DNA of 64,000 nt, taken from positions 6,634,001 to 6,698,000 of the forward strand of contig NZ_CP109130.1 in the NCBI RefSeq assembly GCF_035917975.1, read 5' to 3'. The notes under the pieces are model-generated. The model was given only the letters and a program-made list of their open reading frames with translations. It made no database searches and was not told where the DNA came from. This stretch comes from Streptosporangium sp. NBC_01756 (GTDB lineage: Bacteria; Actinomycetota; Actinomycetes; Streptosporangiales; Streptosporangiaceae). The number at the start of each line of letters is the position of its first letter. Positions within the stretch are counted from its first letter, which is position 1. Of this stretch, positions 25,435 to 33,980 are shown piece by piece. The position numbers were made by a program, and so were the translations under genes.

Positions 25435-26778
25435 ATGCCCGAACCAGTGCCCACGCAGCCTGGCGGAGTTTTCGTACACCCTTTGAGCTACGTCCGTGCC
25501 GAACGCGGATGGACCTACCAGGACCTGGTGAACGTCATCGCCAGGCGAGTCGGCAATATGGCACGAAGGAGGGAGAAGGCATGGCGCTGGGAGCACTGGG
25601 GAGTCGTGCCCGACCGTGAGACACAACTCGCTCTGGCGGCCGAACTCGAGGTCTCCGAAGAGCTTCTCCACGTGCAGCCATGGCCCGATTGGCTGCCCGT
25701 CGGCGACCCCATCCGAGTCGACTTCTCCTGGGATCAGCCGGGCAGCATACTCGCTCTCAATCACGCACTGGAAAAGGCGATGATGGACCGACGCGGTTTC
25801 ATGCGGCTGACCGGAATGAGCCTGGCGGGGTTCGCGACCGACTGGCTCAACGTCGAACCGGCTCAGCTGATGTCCGTACTGCGCGGTGGCCGGATCACTG
25901 AGGAGTTCGTGGCCCAGATCGAGGCGGGCCTGCCCCGTCTACGCATGCTGGGAGACAGCTATGGCGGGCAACGGTCACGCAGACTGATCGACGCTGAGCT
26001 TGGCATGGTCGTCGAGGTGCTGGAGAAGTCCTCCTACAGCGCGACCGTCGCCCAGCGTCTTCATGGACTGGCCGCGGAACTCGGACGTCTGGCAGGTTTC
26101 GCCTCCTTCGACGAGGGCTTGCATTCCGCAGCCCAGCGTTACTGGGTCGCAGCCGTTCACTCCGCGCACGCGGCCGGCGACCGTGCTGTAGGCGTGAACA
26201 TCCTCAAGTCGATGGCTCTGCAGTGCAAGGACTTCGGGAACTTCGCCGACGGCCTGACCATCGCCCGCACCGCCTACGAGAGCGCCGGAGAGGTCACGCC
26301 ACGAACCGCCAGCATGCTGGCCGTACGTCTGGCCGGTGCTCACGCGAGTGTTGGCGACGTGGCTGAGACCCATCGCCTACTGGGCATCGCCGACACCCAA
26401 TTCGGGCGCGGTACACGCGCAGACGATCCAGCATGGGCCGGGTGGTTCGACGAAGGGGCTTTCCACGACCATGTCGGTGTGTGTTACCTCGACCTGGGCA
26501 ACCTGCGACGCGCGGACTCCCACTTGGACAAGGCCCGAGAAGGGTTTTCCCCGACTAGACGCAGAGACCATGCCACCTACCTGATCAGGCGTGCCCACGT
26601 CCAGAACGGCCTCGGTAACGCCGACCAGGCCGGAGACCTGCTCCACCAGGCGATTCCGCTGATCGAGCAGGCCCCTTCCCAACGCAACGTCGGAAAGCTG
26701 CTCGCCGTTCGTGATCGCCTGCCCAATGACACCCGCCGGAGCGACCTCGACCAACGGCTGTCCACTCTGACGGGATGA
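25435..26778 (+). CDS. XRE-like regulator with tetratricopeptide-type C-terminal domain
   Basis: 447 residues. ATG at 25435 is preferred over the in-frame ATG six bases earlier because it is correctly spaced from AAGGAGG. Residues about 10-70 form a divergent helix-turn-helix (PLSYVRAERGWTYQDLVNVIA, KAWRWEHWGVVPDRETQLAL, ELEVSEELL). A linker with DRRGFMRLTGMSLAG follows, then about 250 residues of helical pairs (GFASFDEGLHSAAQRYWVAA, LRRADSHLDKAREGF, AQRYW) typical of TPR arrays. Such proteins are common in actinomycetes as developmental or antibiotic regulators. Target unknown. Confidence 0.82.
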   Translation: MPEPVPTQPGGVFVHPLSYVRAERGWTYQDLVNVIARRVGNMARRREKAWRWEHWGVVPDRETQLALAAELEVSEELLHVQPWPDWLPVGDPIRVDFSWDQPGSILALNHALEKAMMDRRGFMRLTGMSLAGFATDWLNVEPAQLMSVLRGGRITEEFVAQIEAGLPRLRMLGDSYGGQRSRRLIDAELGMVVEVLEKSSYSATVAQRLHGLAAELGRLAGFASFDEGLHSAAQRYWVAAVHSAHAAGDRAVGVNILKSMALQCKDFGNFADGLTIARTAYESAGEVTPRTASMLAVRLAGAHASVGDVAETHRLLGIADTQFGRGTRADDPAWAGWFDEGAFHDHVGVCYLDLGNLRRADSHLDKAREGFSPTRRRDHATYLIRRAHVQNGLGNADQAGDLLHQAIPLIEQAPSQRNVGKLLAVRDRLPNDTRRSDLDQRLSTLTG

Positions 26779-26788
26779 CGGCCTGTAG

Positions 26789-26908
26789 GCCGGTGAGGAC
26801 GCGACCGTCGACCTTTATCGCACCACCAGTGACCTGCTGAAGTCCGATGCGCTGTCGCCGAAAGCGTCGCTGTCCCTCCTCACCACGATCGCCAAGGACC
26901 TCCCATGA
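26789..26908 (+). pseudogene. C-terminal remnant of a DUF5753 (Scr1-type) regulator
   Basis: After a TAG at 26786 the frame reads GEDATVDLYRTTSDLLKSDA, then LSPKASLSLLTTIAKDLP and stop. This has the length and helical pattern of the last 37 residues of helix-turn-helix/DUF5753 proteins. The stop overlaps the DUF397 start as ATGA, exactly the arrangement in intact DUF5753-DUF397 pairs. The N-terminal regulator domain (about 240 residues) is missing. Confidence 0.55.
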
Positions 26909-27162
26909 ACAAGAACATCCTCGACCCGGCCTGGATCGAGACCCAGCTCCGTGACGCTCGCTGGCAGACCAGCAGTCTCAGCAGCGGCGGCACCAACTGC
27001 GTCCAGGTTGCCTTCCTGGATCAGGGCGTTGTGGCACTCCGCGACTCCAAGCACCCTGAGAAGGCCCCGCACCTGTTCACCGACGCTGAGTACGACGCCT
27101 TCACCGGAGGCCATCGAGCGTGGCGAAGTCCGTCGTCCCTGAGCCTGCCGGTCATGGCGTGA
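26905..27162 (+). CDS. DUF397 domain protein with altered C-terminus
   Basis: 85 residues. ARWQTSSLSSGGTNCVQVA, VALRDSKHP and HLFTDAEYDAFTGG are the DUF397 core, a small partner of DUF5753 regulators (Scr2-type antitoxin-like module). The end (HRAWRSPSSLSLPVMA) is not DUF397-like. Removing one C at 27111-27112 gives GGIERGEVRRP and stop, which is the normal kind of ending, so a one-base frameshift (real or sequencing) is likely. With the upstream regulator reduced to a stub, this module is probably decaying. Confidence 0.75.
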   Translation: MNKNILDPAWIETQLRDARWQTSSLSSGGTNCVQVAFLDQGVVALRDSKHPEKAPHLFTDAEYDAFTGGHRAWRSPSSLSLPVMA

Positions 27163-27260
27163 CAGGGATCGTCCCAACCCCGGTTCGCAGCCACTTCAGC
27201 ACCTGCGATCACATCCGGCAGGCAGGTCGCTTTTGATGTGTCCGGAGGATGCGGAGCACC

Positions 27261-28283
27261 TCAAAGGAGGCCGTGGACCCGCTGGATGAACGTGAACCAC
27301 TCGCCTGGCCGGGTGCCGGTGTGACCGTTATGCCGCAGGGTCAACTCCAAGGTTCGTCTGAGCGGATGCGGAGATTGCATGATGGCTTCGTTTCGCCGCG
27401 CCAGCCTGGTCATCTCCGCCGGTGTCGGTGGCCGGTCACTCTTCTGTCTGTTGCACGGTGCGTGGGTGGGGGCCAGGTTCCATACCGCGTCCAGGTCTGG
27501 TGTCGTGCCCCGGTCTCCGGGGCCGAGAAGGCGACTCATGAACGAGTAGGGGAAGACGTGGTCGACGGCGATATCGTCGACGCCCGGTGTGATGGGTACC
27601 CCGCAGATCAGGCAGAGACCGTGCTGGAAGCCGATGACCGCGTCCGTGACGCCGGCGACCGATCGACGACGCTGTCTGTCGGTGATCCGCAGCGTGGCCA
27701 TGTCCACGGCGACCCCTTCAAGGACCAGACTTCGGCCGATCCCGGCGGCGAAGGACGTCTCCACAATGCTCCAGCGAGCTGACAGTTCGCCCCGCAGACT
27801 CGCGGACTGCTCCGACCGGGCGATGTCGCGGAGATGTTCGCTCAGCCGTACGACCCGCTCCCGGGAGCTTCCCGTCACCTCGTAGAAACGGTGTGGCACC
27901 TCCACTCCCTCGCTACGCAGGTTGTGGAATTTCTTCATCACCATCCTGGGCATGGACTGGAGGGTGGCCGCCAGGAGTTCTTCGGTGGGGTGCCCGAGTT
28001 CCAGTGACTCCGTGGCCTCTCTTCCGGCCACCGAGAGGAAGTCCGACTCTCCGGTCTTCGCGTTCGAGGACACCTGCGGTGCCTGACCGAGATGCCGGAC
28101 CAGCCCCATCGCATACGGCACCGCCAGCTCCCGAAGAAGGATCTCCGACCGTCCTTCCGCGGCGGCGTCCAGGAGCGCGGCACCGAGCGCGAACTTGTAC
28201 GTGCGGGTGTTCGCCCCCATCAGTACGGCCAGGCGCCACGAAGACCGCGCGGTCGGCTCCAGACGGAAGAAATCCATATCCAT
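27261..28283 (-). CDS. HNH endonuclease domain protein
   Basis: 340 residues. The C-terminal HNH motif is complete: CLICG, the DHVFPYS pair, NLAPTHAPCNRQKSDRPP (about residues 225-290). An N-terminal helical domain of about 200 residues begins SWRLAVLMGANTRTYKFALG, a pattern I associate with a family of stand-alone HNH nucleases of unknown role. No methylase, helicase or terminase accompanies it, so ordinary restriction and phage packaging are unlikely. It is divergent from a MazG-like pyrophosphohydrolase gene 149 bases away, and that pairing may be functional. DNA cleavage is inferred from the intact motif. Confidence 0.8.
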   Translation of the reverse strand: MDMDFFRLEPTARSSWRLAVLMGANTRTYKFALGAALLDAAAEGRSEILLRELAVPYAMGLVRHLGQAPQVSSNAKTGESDFLSVAGREATESLELGHPTEELLAATLQSMPRMVMKKFHNLRSEGVEVPHRFYEVTGSSRERVVRLSEHLRDIARSEQSASLRGELSARWSIVETSFAAGIGRSLVLEGVAVDMATLRITDRQRRRSVAGVTDAVIGFQHGLCLICGVPITPGVDDIAVDHVFPYSFMSRLLGPGDRGTTPDLDAVWNLAPTHAPCNRQKSDRPPTPAEMTRLARRNEAIMQSPHPLRRTLELTLRHNGHTGTRPGEWFTFIQRVHGLL

Positions 28284-28432
28284 ATGACCCCGCCGCCCTG
28301 GTGTGTATTTGCCGAAATACAGGCTATTTTCACCGTCTGCTCAGGGGAACCGGTGCAGCAGAGAAATCCGGTACCGAGATAGGCTCCGTGGCTGCGGAAG
28401 GAATCTGGGCGCGTGCGGAGACGAGGCCGGAC

Positions 28433-28735
28433 ATGGGAAAACTCGTGCGGGACAGAATCCCGGAGATCATTCGCGAGGGCGGCGGGGACCCGGCGATGAC
28501 CGTTCTCGGCGACGCCGACTATCGCAGGGCTCTACTGGAGAAACTGTTCGAGGAGTCGACGGAGCTCAGCGAGGCTCCGGCAACCGAAGTGGCGGAGGAG
28601 ATCGCCGACGTGCTCGAAGTGCTGCGGGCCATCGCCACACTGCACGGGCACGAGTGGGCGGACATCGAGAAGGTCGCCGAGGTCAAACGAGCCGAGCGGG
28701 GGGCGTTCCTCGAACGCGTCTACCTCGAACGATGA
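28433..28735 (+). CDS. MazG-like nucleoside triphosphate pyrophosphohydrolase
   Basis: 100 residues. Begins MGKLVRDRIPEIIREGGGDP, followed by the metal-binding helices KLFEESTELSEAP and EVAEEIADVLEVLRAI with the EExxE...ExxD pattern of the all-alpha NTP-PPase fold. Such proteins hydrolyse (d)NTPs or phosphoribosyl-ATP-like nucleotides. It is too short and isolated to be HisE in a histidine operon. Shares a 149-base intergenic region with the HNH nuclease gene. GACGAGG lies a few bases before the ATG. Confidence 0.82.
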   Translation: MGKLVRDRIPEIIREGGGDPAMTVLGDADYRRALLEKLFEESTELSEAPATEVAEEIADVLEVLRAIATLHGHEWADIEKVAEVKRAERGAFLERVYLER

Positions 28736-28829
28736 CGTAACCGGGTAATCCGCAGTCCTTCCTCCCGTCCCCAACGCCGCCCTCCGGAGTCCGGCGAATG
28801 ATCGAAAATGGGTTGATCCTCTCGGTAGG

Positions 28830-29508
28830 GTGAACGCGAATGCCGGTGCGGCCGGAGACCCGCTGGACATCCTGGTCAACAATGCCGCTCAGACCCTGCG
28901 CCGGCCGCTGTCGGCTTACGCCGCGCTGGTCGAGGGGGAGCGGGCCGGGCTTCCGCCGGGGGCGTCGACGGTGCCGGGGTTCCTGCCGGGGGTCGTGCCG
29001 GGTCTTACGGTGCCGCTGTCTGGGGGTGGGAACCGGGCTCTGCCGGGTCTTACGGTGCCGTCAGGTGACGGGGCCTGGGATGTATCCCCTTGCGGGGATG
29101 AGATCCGGAGGCTGCCGGTCCCGACTTCCATGGACGAGGCCGAGCGGCTACCGGTCTCGCCTTTCGGGGATGTGAATCTGGAACTGCCGGACGTATCCGG
29201 TCTGCTGCCGGACCCGTCGGCACGGAACTCCTGGTCGGTGCGGATCGGGGAGATCGATCCGGCCGAGTTGCTGGAGGTTCAGCTCATCAACGCGGTCGCG
29301 CCGTTCCTGCTGATCGACCGGCTGCTGCCGTTGCTGCGCGAGGCGCCCTTCCCGCGCCGATACATCGTGAACGTCTCGGCGGTGGAAGGCCAGTTCGCGG
29401 TGCCGAACAAGACCGGCCGTCACCCGCACACCAACATGGCCAAGGCCGGACTGAACATGCTGACCCGTACCAGCGCCGCCGATCTGGCGCGGCAGGGTGT
29501 GTACGGGT
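28830..29508 (+). pseudogene. SDR-family oxidoreductase fragment, truncated at both ends
   Basis: The frame gives LDILVNNAAQTLRRPLSAYA, a low-complexity stretch, then RNSWSVRIGEIDPAELLEVQ, APFLLIDRLLPLL, RRYIVNVSAVEGQF and PHTNMAKAGLNMLTRTSAAD. These are the NNA motif, catalytic Ser region and helix of short-chain dehydrogenases. The N-terminal cofactor loop (TGxxxGxG) is absent before 28830, and similarity stops at about 29502, where the convergent gene's end begins. The frame runs on as antisense of that gene. The 75-residue proline/glycine-rich insert is also found in intact relatives, to my knowledge. Confidence 0.65.
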
Positions 29509-30831
29509 TCAGCCGGGTGGCGTCTCGCGCGCCCACCGGGGCGGCTTGCGTCTGGCGGCTTCGATCGCCGCGCGGGTGGGACGTCCGACCGAACCGGGGA
29601 TCCGATCGAGGGGGACGCCGAGCGCCTCGGCCCAGAGGCTGCGCCAGGAGAGCAGCCGGGCGGCTTTCCGCTCGGCGCGGTGACGGCGACGATCGGCCTC
29701 CGCCCGGGCAGCGGACTCGTCCCGCAGCCACGGCGGGGTTTTCCGGAGCAGCCCCGCGACGTGGTCGGCCGCCCAACGGCCGCTTGCCGGGCGGAGTTGC
29801 CGGATCACGTCAACGGGTATGCCGAACAGCTCGGCCACGGACTCGTCGGACAGCCGGGAGGCCACTCGGGCGGCCTGGTCGACAGCGGCTCGCTCGACTC
29901 GGTGCCGCTGGAAGGCTTCTTCGACGGCACGCTGCTCCTCCGCGTGGACGGCTCGTTGCAACTCCACCTCCGCCCGCGCCCGCAGTAGCCAGGGAGGAGG
30001 TGCGGAGACCGTCTCGCGGAGGAGGGGAGCCAGCAGGTGGTCGCCGAAATGGGGCAGCTCTGCTGGGACCATCTCGATGGGCACACCCAGCTCCCGTTCC
30101 GCGTCCCGGGGCGAGACCAGGAGACGTACAGGCTCCACTGCTCTCGGGGCGAGTTCGGCGAGCATCACCTCCAGCTCGGTGCGAGAGAGCCGGGCATCGC
30201 GCAGCATCTCGGTGAGCAGTGGGACGCGAGGGTCCGCCATACGCTGAAGGGGTCTGAGAGGCCCCGGCCAGACGCCGGCGGCGGCCATCAGCGCAGCGGT
30301 CCACAGAAGAACCCGCACGTGGTCCGCGTCGAGGGTGGGCTTGATCGTTTCTATCTCCGCGCGGGCCGCGACAGCGCGCGCGATGTTCAGCTTGCGGGTC
30401 TGGACGGCCTTCCTGGCGGCTTCGGAGCGGGAGACCGCCCGCGCGGCGGCGCGCAGCTCGGCGTCCGCGCGGACATGGTCGGCCAGAGCGTCCACGTCGG
30501 CGGCACGGTAGTAGCGGACGGTGAGGGTCCGGCCGTACTTCCGGATCTGCTCGGTGGCCACGGGCGCCAGACCGGCGGCGGCGACGATCCGTTTGAAGCG
30601 GTCGGCCGAGACGCCGAGCCTGGTCGACGCCTCGGTAATGGTGCAGCGGCGCTCCGCGGCGAGTAATCGCCGGAAGTGCTCGATATCGGCTTCGGCCGCC
30701 CTGACGGAGACGGGATCGAAGGTCCGGTCGGGAAGGCGCCGGAGCAGACCGGTCGTGACCGCGAGCTCGATCTCCCAGACGCCGAGCCTGAGCAGCTGCC
30801 GGACCATGTTCCTGCCCAGGCCCCGTGCCAT
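29509..30831 (-). CDS. Uncharacterised 440-residue protein with winged-helix-like N-terminus and three C-terminal repeats
   Basis: No family recognised. Residues about 62-110 (ITEASTRLGVSADRFKRIVA, then YYRAADVDAL) look like a MerR/excisionase-type winged helix. The second half contains three degenerate repeats, each with GVPIEMVP/GIPVDVIRQ/GVPLDRIPG followed 20-35 residues later by PPWL, PPWLR or PPRWAR; the first two have arginine-rich helices after them (RHRVERAA, RRRHRAERKAA). No signal peptide or membrane segment. Codon use is like the neighbours. An in-frame ATG at 30807 is an alternative start. Lies 166 bases downstream of another uncharacterised gene on the same strand. Confidence 0.75.
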   Translation of the reverse strand: MARGLGRNMVRQLLRLGVWEIELAVTTGLLRRLPDRTFDPVSVRAAEADIEHFRRLLAAERRCTITEASTRLGVSADRFKRIVAAAGLAPVATEQIRKYGRTLTVRYYRAADVDALADHVRADAELRAAARAVSRSEAARKAVQTRKLNIARAVAARAEIETIKPTLDADHVRVLLWTAALMAAAGVWPGPLRPLQRMADPRVPLLTEMLRDARLSRTELEVMLAELAPRAVEPVRLLVSPRDAERELGVPIEMVPAELPHFGDHLLAPLLRETVSAPPPWLLRARAEVELQRAVHAEEQRAVEEAFQRHRVERAAVDQAARVASRLSDESVAELFGIPVDVIRQLRPASGRWAADHVAGLLRKTPPWLRDESAARAEADRRRHRAERKAARLLSWRSLWAEALGVPLDRIPGSVGRPTRAAIEAARRKPPRWARETPPG

Positions 30832-30997
30832 GGCCCCACCTCCCGTGTCGGACGTCAGTGTGCTGGGCCGCTACGACATTTCAGCGAGTCATCATTTCGC
30901 CACGGCGAGTAACTGAGTCTCGTCGTAGGCGTGGCAGACGTCATCACCCAGGAGATCGCCGTTACCGGTGACGCACCGGGACTCCGGCGGGGAGCTG

Positions 30998-33046
30998 TCA
31001 GTGCCTGCGCTTCTTGCCGCGGCCGCTGGGACGGCCCCGCGAGCCGGGCCTCGGGCTCGGCACGAGGCGCAGCCGGTCGCTCCGGGTCACCATCGGCTCG
31101 TACACCAGTGCGCGCAGTTCCTCCAGGGCCACGCGCGCGGGGTGCCCCGAGTCCAGCACTGCCGCGACGAGCTCGGGCGCGTCCCTGCCCGCCGACTCGC
31201 GGAGCTGCTCCATGACGGCCTCGGGACCGCCCAGCTCCAGCAGGAAGATCAACCCCTCGGCCAGCAGCAGTGCGTGCTCGTCGTCGGTGAGATCCTCGGG
31301 GCGCAGCTCCTCCTTTTCCAGGAGGGTGGTCAGCACGACGGTCCCCAGCACCGGATCACGCCGGAGCCCCGCCCGCATCGACTGGCCGTCGGGGAGCGCC
31401 TCCACCAGGGTGGAGAGCATGGCGGCGGCACGGGTACGGAAGGGGCAGGCGCGTATGGCGTCCAGCAGCGGCTCGACGTCACCTCCGTGCGCCGCCAGCC
31501 AGCCTTCGAGCTCGACCGCAGCCGTCTCCCGGGGGTAGTGCTGGGCGAGGACGCCCAGCAGTTCGCCTGCCGTGGCGTCCGTCAGCTCCCCGATCAGCGG
31601 GGCGTCCCGCCCGTCGGTGAGCATCCGCTCCCGTACGGCTCGCGTGCCCAGGGGTGTCAGCCGTACCAGCGGACCCGGCTCTGCCAGGCGCTGCAGGAGC
31701 CGGGCGCACACCTCGGGCGGCAATGGCAGGTCGTCCTCGGTGAGCTCGTCGAACTTGCCGAAGGCACCGGGACGCAGGTCACTGGAGTACAGCTCGTCGG
31801 GCACGCCATGGCTCAGCTCGACGGCACCGAGGCCGGAAAGGACATCGAACACCGCAAGCAGGTCGTTTTCCACCTTGCGGCGCCAGACGTCCTGACGGAG
31901 GCCGTCCTCCTCGGGGTCGAGCAGGAAGTACTCCTGGCAGGTCAGCCATACCGTCTCCTGCAGCCGGGCCACGGGGACCGGGGTCGGCATGCTGTACATC
32001 GTGTTCAGTACGTCGGGCAGCAGCATGTCGAATGCCGGGACGAGCATCGAGTAAGGGGCCCATCCGAAAGTGGGTGTGCAGATCGCGGCGCCCAGCTCGA
32101 AGGTCGCCTCGAACGCGTGCCGCCACAGCGCCTCCGGGTCACGCAGGACGGGGGCGGCCTTGGCCACCCGGACCAGGCGGCCCTTGCGCACCCGCACCAG
32201 GCCCGTCTTCTTCGCCCACGCCAGCAGGAGGCTCACCCGGGGCAGCTCCGCGGAGCTGCGCGCCCGCAGCCCCTGCTCTCCGGTGCCCAGCAGGGCCGCC
32301 AGTTCGCGGGCGTCGGCCAGCCGCAGGTTTCCGGTCTTGGTGAGGGGCTGCCCATCCGTCCCCACCCAGCCGGTCAGGGCGGCCAACTGCCGTACGACCT
32401 CGCTCCGGGCGGCCTCGGCGGCGAGTTCGGCGGCCGGAGGGAGGGCGACGGGACGCTGGCTGAAGGCCCGCTCATCGTCGGGTCCGGCATCGGTGAGCTC
32501 GGCATCGAGGAGCTTGTCGAGCACCTCGGCATCGAAATGTATCCGGCCTGTGTCGATGTCGCGCTGGAACCTGGCCACGGCCCTTTCGTCGTCGAGGACG
32601 ATGCCGTTGTCGAGGGCGGTCTGCGCCCAGAACTTCCCGGTGCCCTGCCGGACCGGGTCGGCCAGCGCCGCCGGATACTCGGCCGCGGCCTCCGCCACGG
32701 CCGCCTCCAGCTCCGCCGGGGAAGCCCCCCGAGGGTCGCGAAGGCCGGACGCGGCGAGGTAGCGCAGGAGCGTCAGCAGGCTTTCCGGTGCGGTGGCGAG
32801 GACCTCCCGTTCGGCCGCGAGGTGCCGGGGAATCCATTCCAGGAGGAAACGCCGCACCTGCCGGGCGTCCCAGTGGGCCAGCCGCCCGTCGCGGCTGCGG
32901 TGCCGCGCGTCCAGGGCCGCCGTCAGCATCGCCTCGTCGGCTCGCATGCCGTGCTCACCCGCCCAGGCGAGGCAGCGGCGGACCAGCAGGTCCTTCGCCG
33001 CCTCGAACTCCTCGGCCTCCTCCGGATCGAAGTGCGTCCGCACCAT
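30998..33046 (-). CDS. Uncharacterised conserved 682-residue protein
   Basis: Not recognised beyond resemblance to hypothetical proteins of actinomycetes. The sequence is soluble, mostly helical and strongly acidic, with a short basic C-terminal tail (SRGRPSGRGKKRRH). Distinct blocks are an N-terminal EEAEEFEAAKDLLVRRCLAW, a helix-turn-helix-like LLAWAKKTGLVRVRKGRLVR (about residues 270-290), and a C-terminal HEAT-like run of helical pairs (about 480-640). No catalytic motif is visible. Strong third-position G/C bias over the full length supports a real gene. An upstream ribosome site is weak (GGGGTTC). Confidence 0.75.
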   Translation of the reverse strand: MVRTHFDPEEAEEFEAAKDLLVRRCLAWAGEHGMRADEAMLTAALDARHRSRDGRLAHWDARQVRRFLLEWIPRHLAAEREVLATAPESLLTLLRYLAASGLRDPRGASPAELEAAVAEAAAEYPAALADPVRQGTGKFWAQTALDNGIVLDDERAVARFQRDIDTGRIHFDAEVLDKLLDAELTDAGPDDERAFSQRPVALPPAAELAAEAARSEVVRQLAALTGWVGTDGQPLTKTGNLRLADARELAALLGTGEQGLRARSSAELPRVSLLLAWAKKTGLVRVRKGRLVRVAKAAPVLRDPEALWRHAFEATFELGAAICTPTFGWAPYSMLVPAFDMLLPDVLNTMYSMPTPVPVARLQETVWLTCQEYFLLDPEEDGLRQDVWRRKVENDLLAVFDVLSGLGAVELSHGVPDELYSSDLRPGAFGKFDELTEDDLPLPPEVCARLLQRLAEPGPLVRLTPLGTRAVRERMLTDGRDAPLIGELTDATAGELLGVLAQHYPRETAAVELEGWLAAHGGDVEPLLDAIRACPFRTRAAAMLSTLVEALPDGQSMRAGLRRDPVLGTVVLTTLLEKEELRPEDLTDDEHALLLAEGLIFLLELGGPEAVMEQLRESAGRDAPELVAAVLDSGHPARVALEELRALVYEPMVTRSDRLRLVPSPRPGSRGRPSGRGKKRRH

Positions 33047-33479
33047 GAACCCCCGTACTCATGTTGCCGCGATCGGATCGAGTCGCTCTTTCCCGAGCGC
33101 TCCCGCTGCCCGTGCCATGTCCCCGCGGTCCTTTTCCGCCGGGAGGTATACGCAGGTCGTCGGCCAGGAAGTCGTAGAGGACGAGTCCCTCTTCGACATG
33201 CACCCGATCCATCGTGCCACTATCGCCGACGGCACGGGATCCTTTGCCCGCCTCCGCCCGCGTGGTGTTTGGCTTTCGCAACCTCACCAACCAGCGCCGC
33301 CGCATACGGTTGGCCTGCACACATCAAACGATCAACGTGCCAGCGGCATGAGGGTGAACATCCCCTTCAAATCGAAGAGCCGTCAAACTCCGCTGCTGCC
33401 TTCACGGGGACCCCATCATGCAACAGTTTCCGTCTCTGGCTCCTCTTAGAGGTGAGGGAACGACGAAAGGCGAGAGCTG
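33047..33479. other. Intergenic region with possible transposase scrap
   Basis: 433 bases between divergent genes. At 33262-33349 the plus strand reads ARVVFGFRNLTNQRRRIRLA then stop after about 11 further codons. FGFRN..N.R.R resembles the C-terminal end of ISL3-like transposases, but the match is short. Base composition from 33290 to 33480 is less G/C-rich, consistent with foreign debris plus the sigma-gene promoter. No terminal inverted repeat was found. Confidence 0.35.
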
Positions 33480-33980
33480 TTGGAAGCTGACCCCCATTAC
33501 GCGGAGTTCGTCGCCGAACGTGGCGACGCGCTGCTGCGCTACGGCTACATGCTGGCCGGGAATCCGCATGACGCGGCCGACCTGGTCCAGGAGGCGTTGC
33601 TGAAGCTGCGCGGGGCCTGGCATCGATTGCACTCGAAGGGAAATCCGGAGAGTTACGCGCGTACCACGATGGCCAGGCTGCACATCGCCACCTGGCGGTT
33701 ACGCAGGCGCGAGCAGCTTGCCTGGGACCTGCCGGAACGTGAGCACCACGACTCGCTGCCCAGCGGCGACGAGCGAAGAATGTGGCAGGCGCTGGCCGGC
33801 CTGCCGCGCAAGCAGCGCGCGGTGCTGGTGCTGCGCTATTACGAGCAACTTGACGACGCCGAGATCGCTGCCGTGCTCGGGATCTCGCGCGGCACGGTAC
33901 GCAGTCAGGCCGCCCGCGCGCTCGACAAACTCCGCGGCGCCGTCCCGACTAAGCCGATGACCAGGGAGAACGTACGATGA
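33480..33980 (+). CDS. SigE-family ECF RNA polymerase sigma factor
   Basis: 166 residues from a TTG start, preceded by AAAGGCGAG; no in-frame ATG/GTG lies before the conserved EFVAERGDALLRYGYMLAGN. Region 2 continues as DAADLVQEALLKLRGAW, and region 4 is LPRKQRAVLVLRYYEQLDDA followed by EIAAVLGISRGTVRSQAARA. The short linker with RREQLAWDLPE is typical of actinobacterial SigE-like factors. The stop overlaps the next gene (ATGA), which encodes a single-pass membrane protein, probably its regulator. Confidence 0.92.
   Translation: MEADPHYAEFVAERGDALLRYGYMLAGNPHDAADLVQEALLKLRGAWHRLHSKGNPESYARTTMARLHIATWRLRRREQLAWDLPEREHHDSLPSGDERRMWQALAGLPRKQRAVLVLRYYEQLDDAEIAAVLGISRGTVRSQAARALDKLRGAVPTKPMTRENVR

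Noticed and set aside
28830-30215. One long 461-codon SDR-like protein
   Set aside because: SDR similarity ends near 29502; the rest is antisense to the 440-residue gene, so only a truncated remnant is real.
30968-33490. 840-codon plus-strand frame opposite the 682-residue gene
   Set aside because: Antisense shadow; the minus strand has the better codon bias and a natural start and end.
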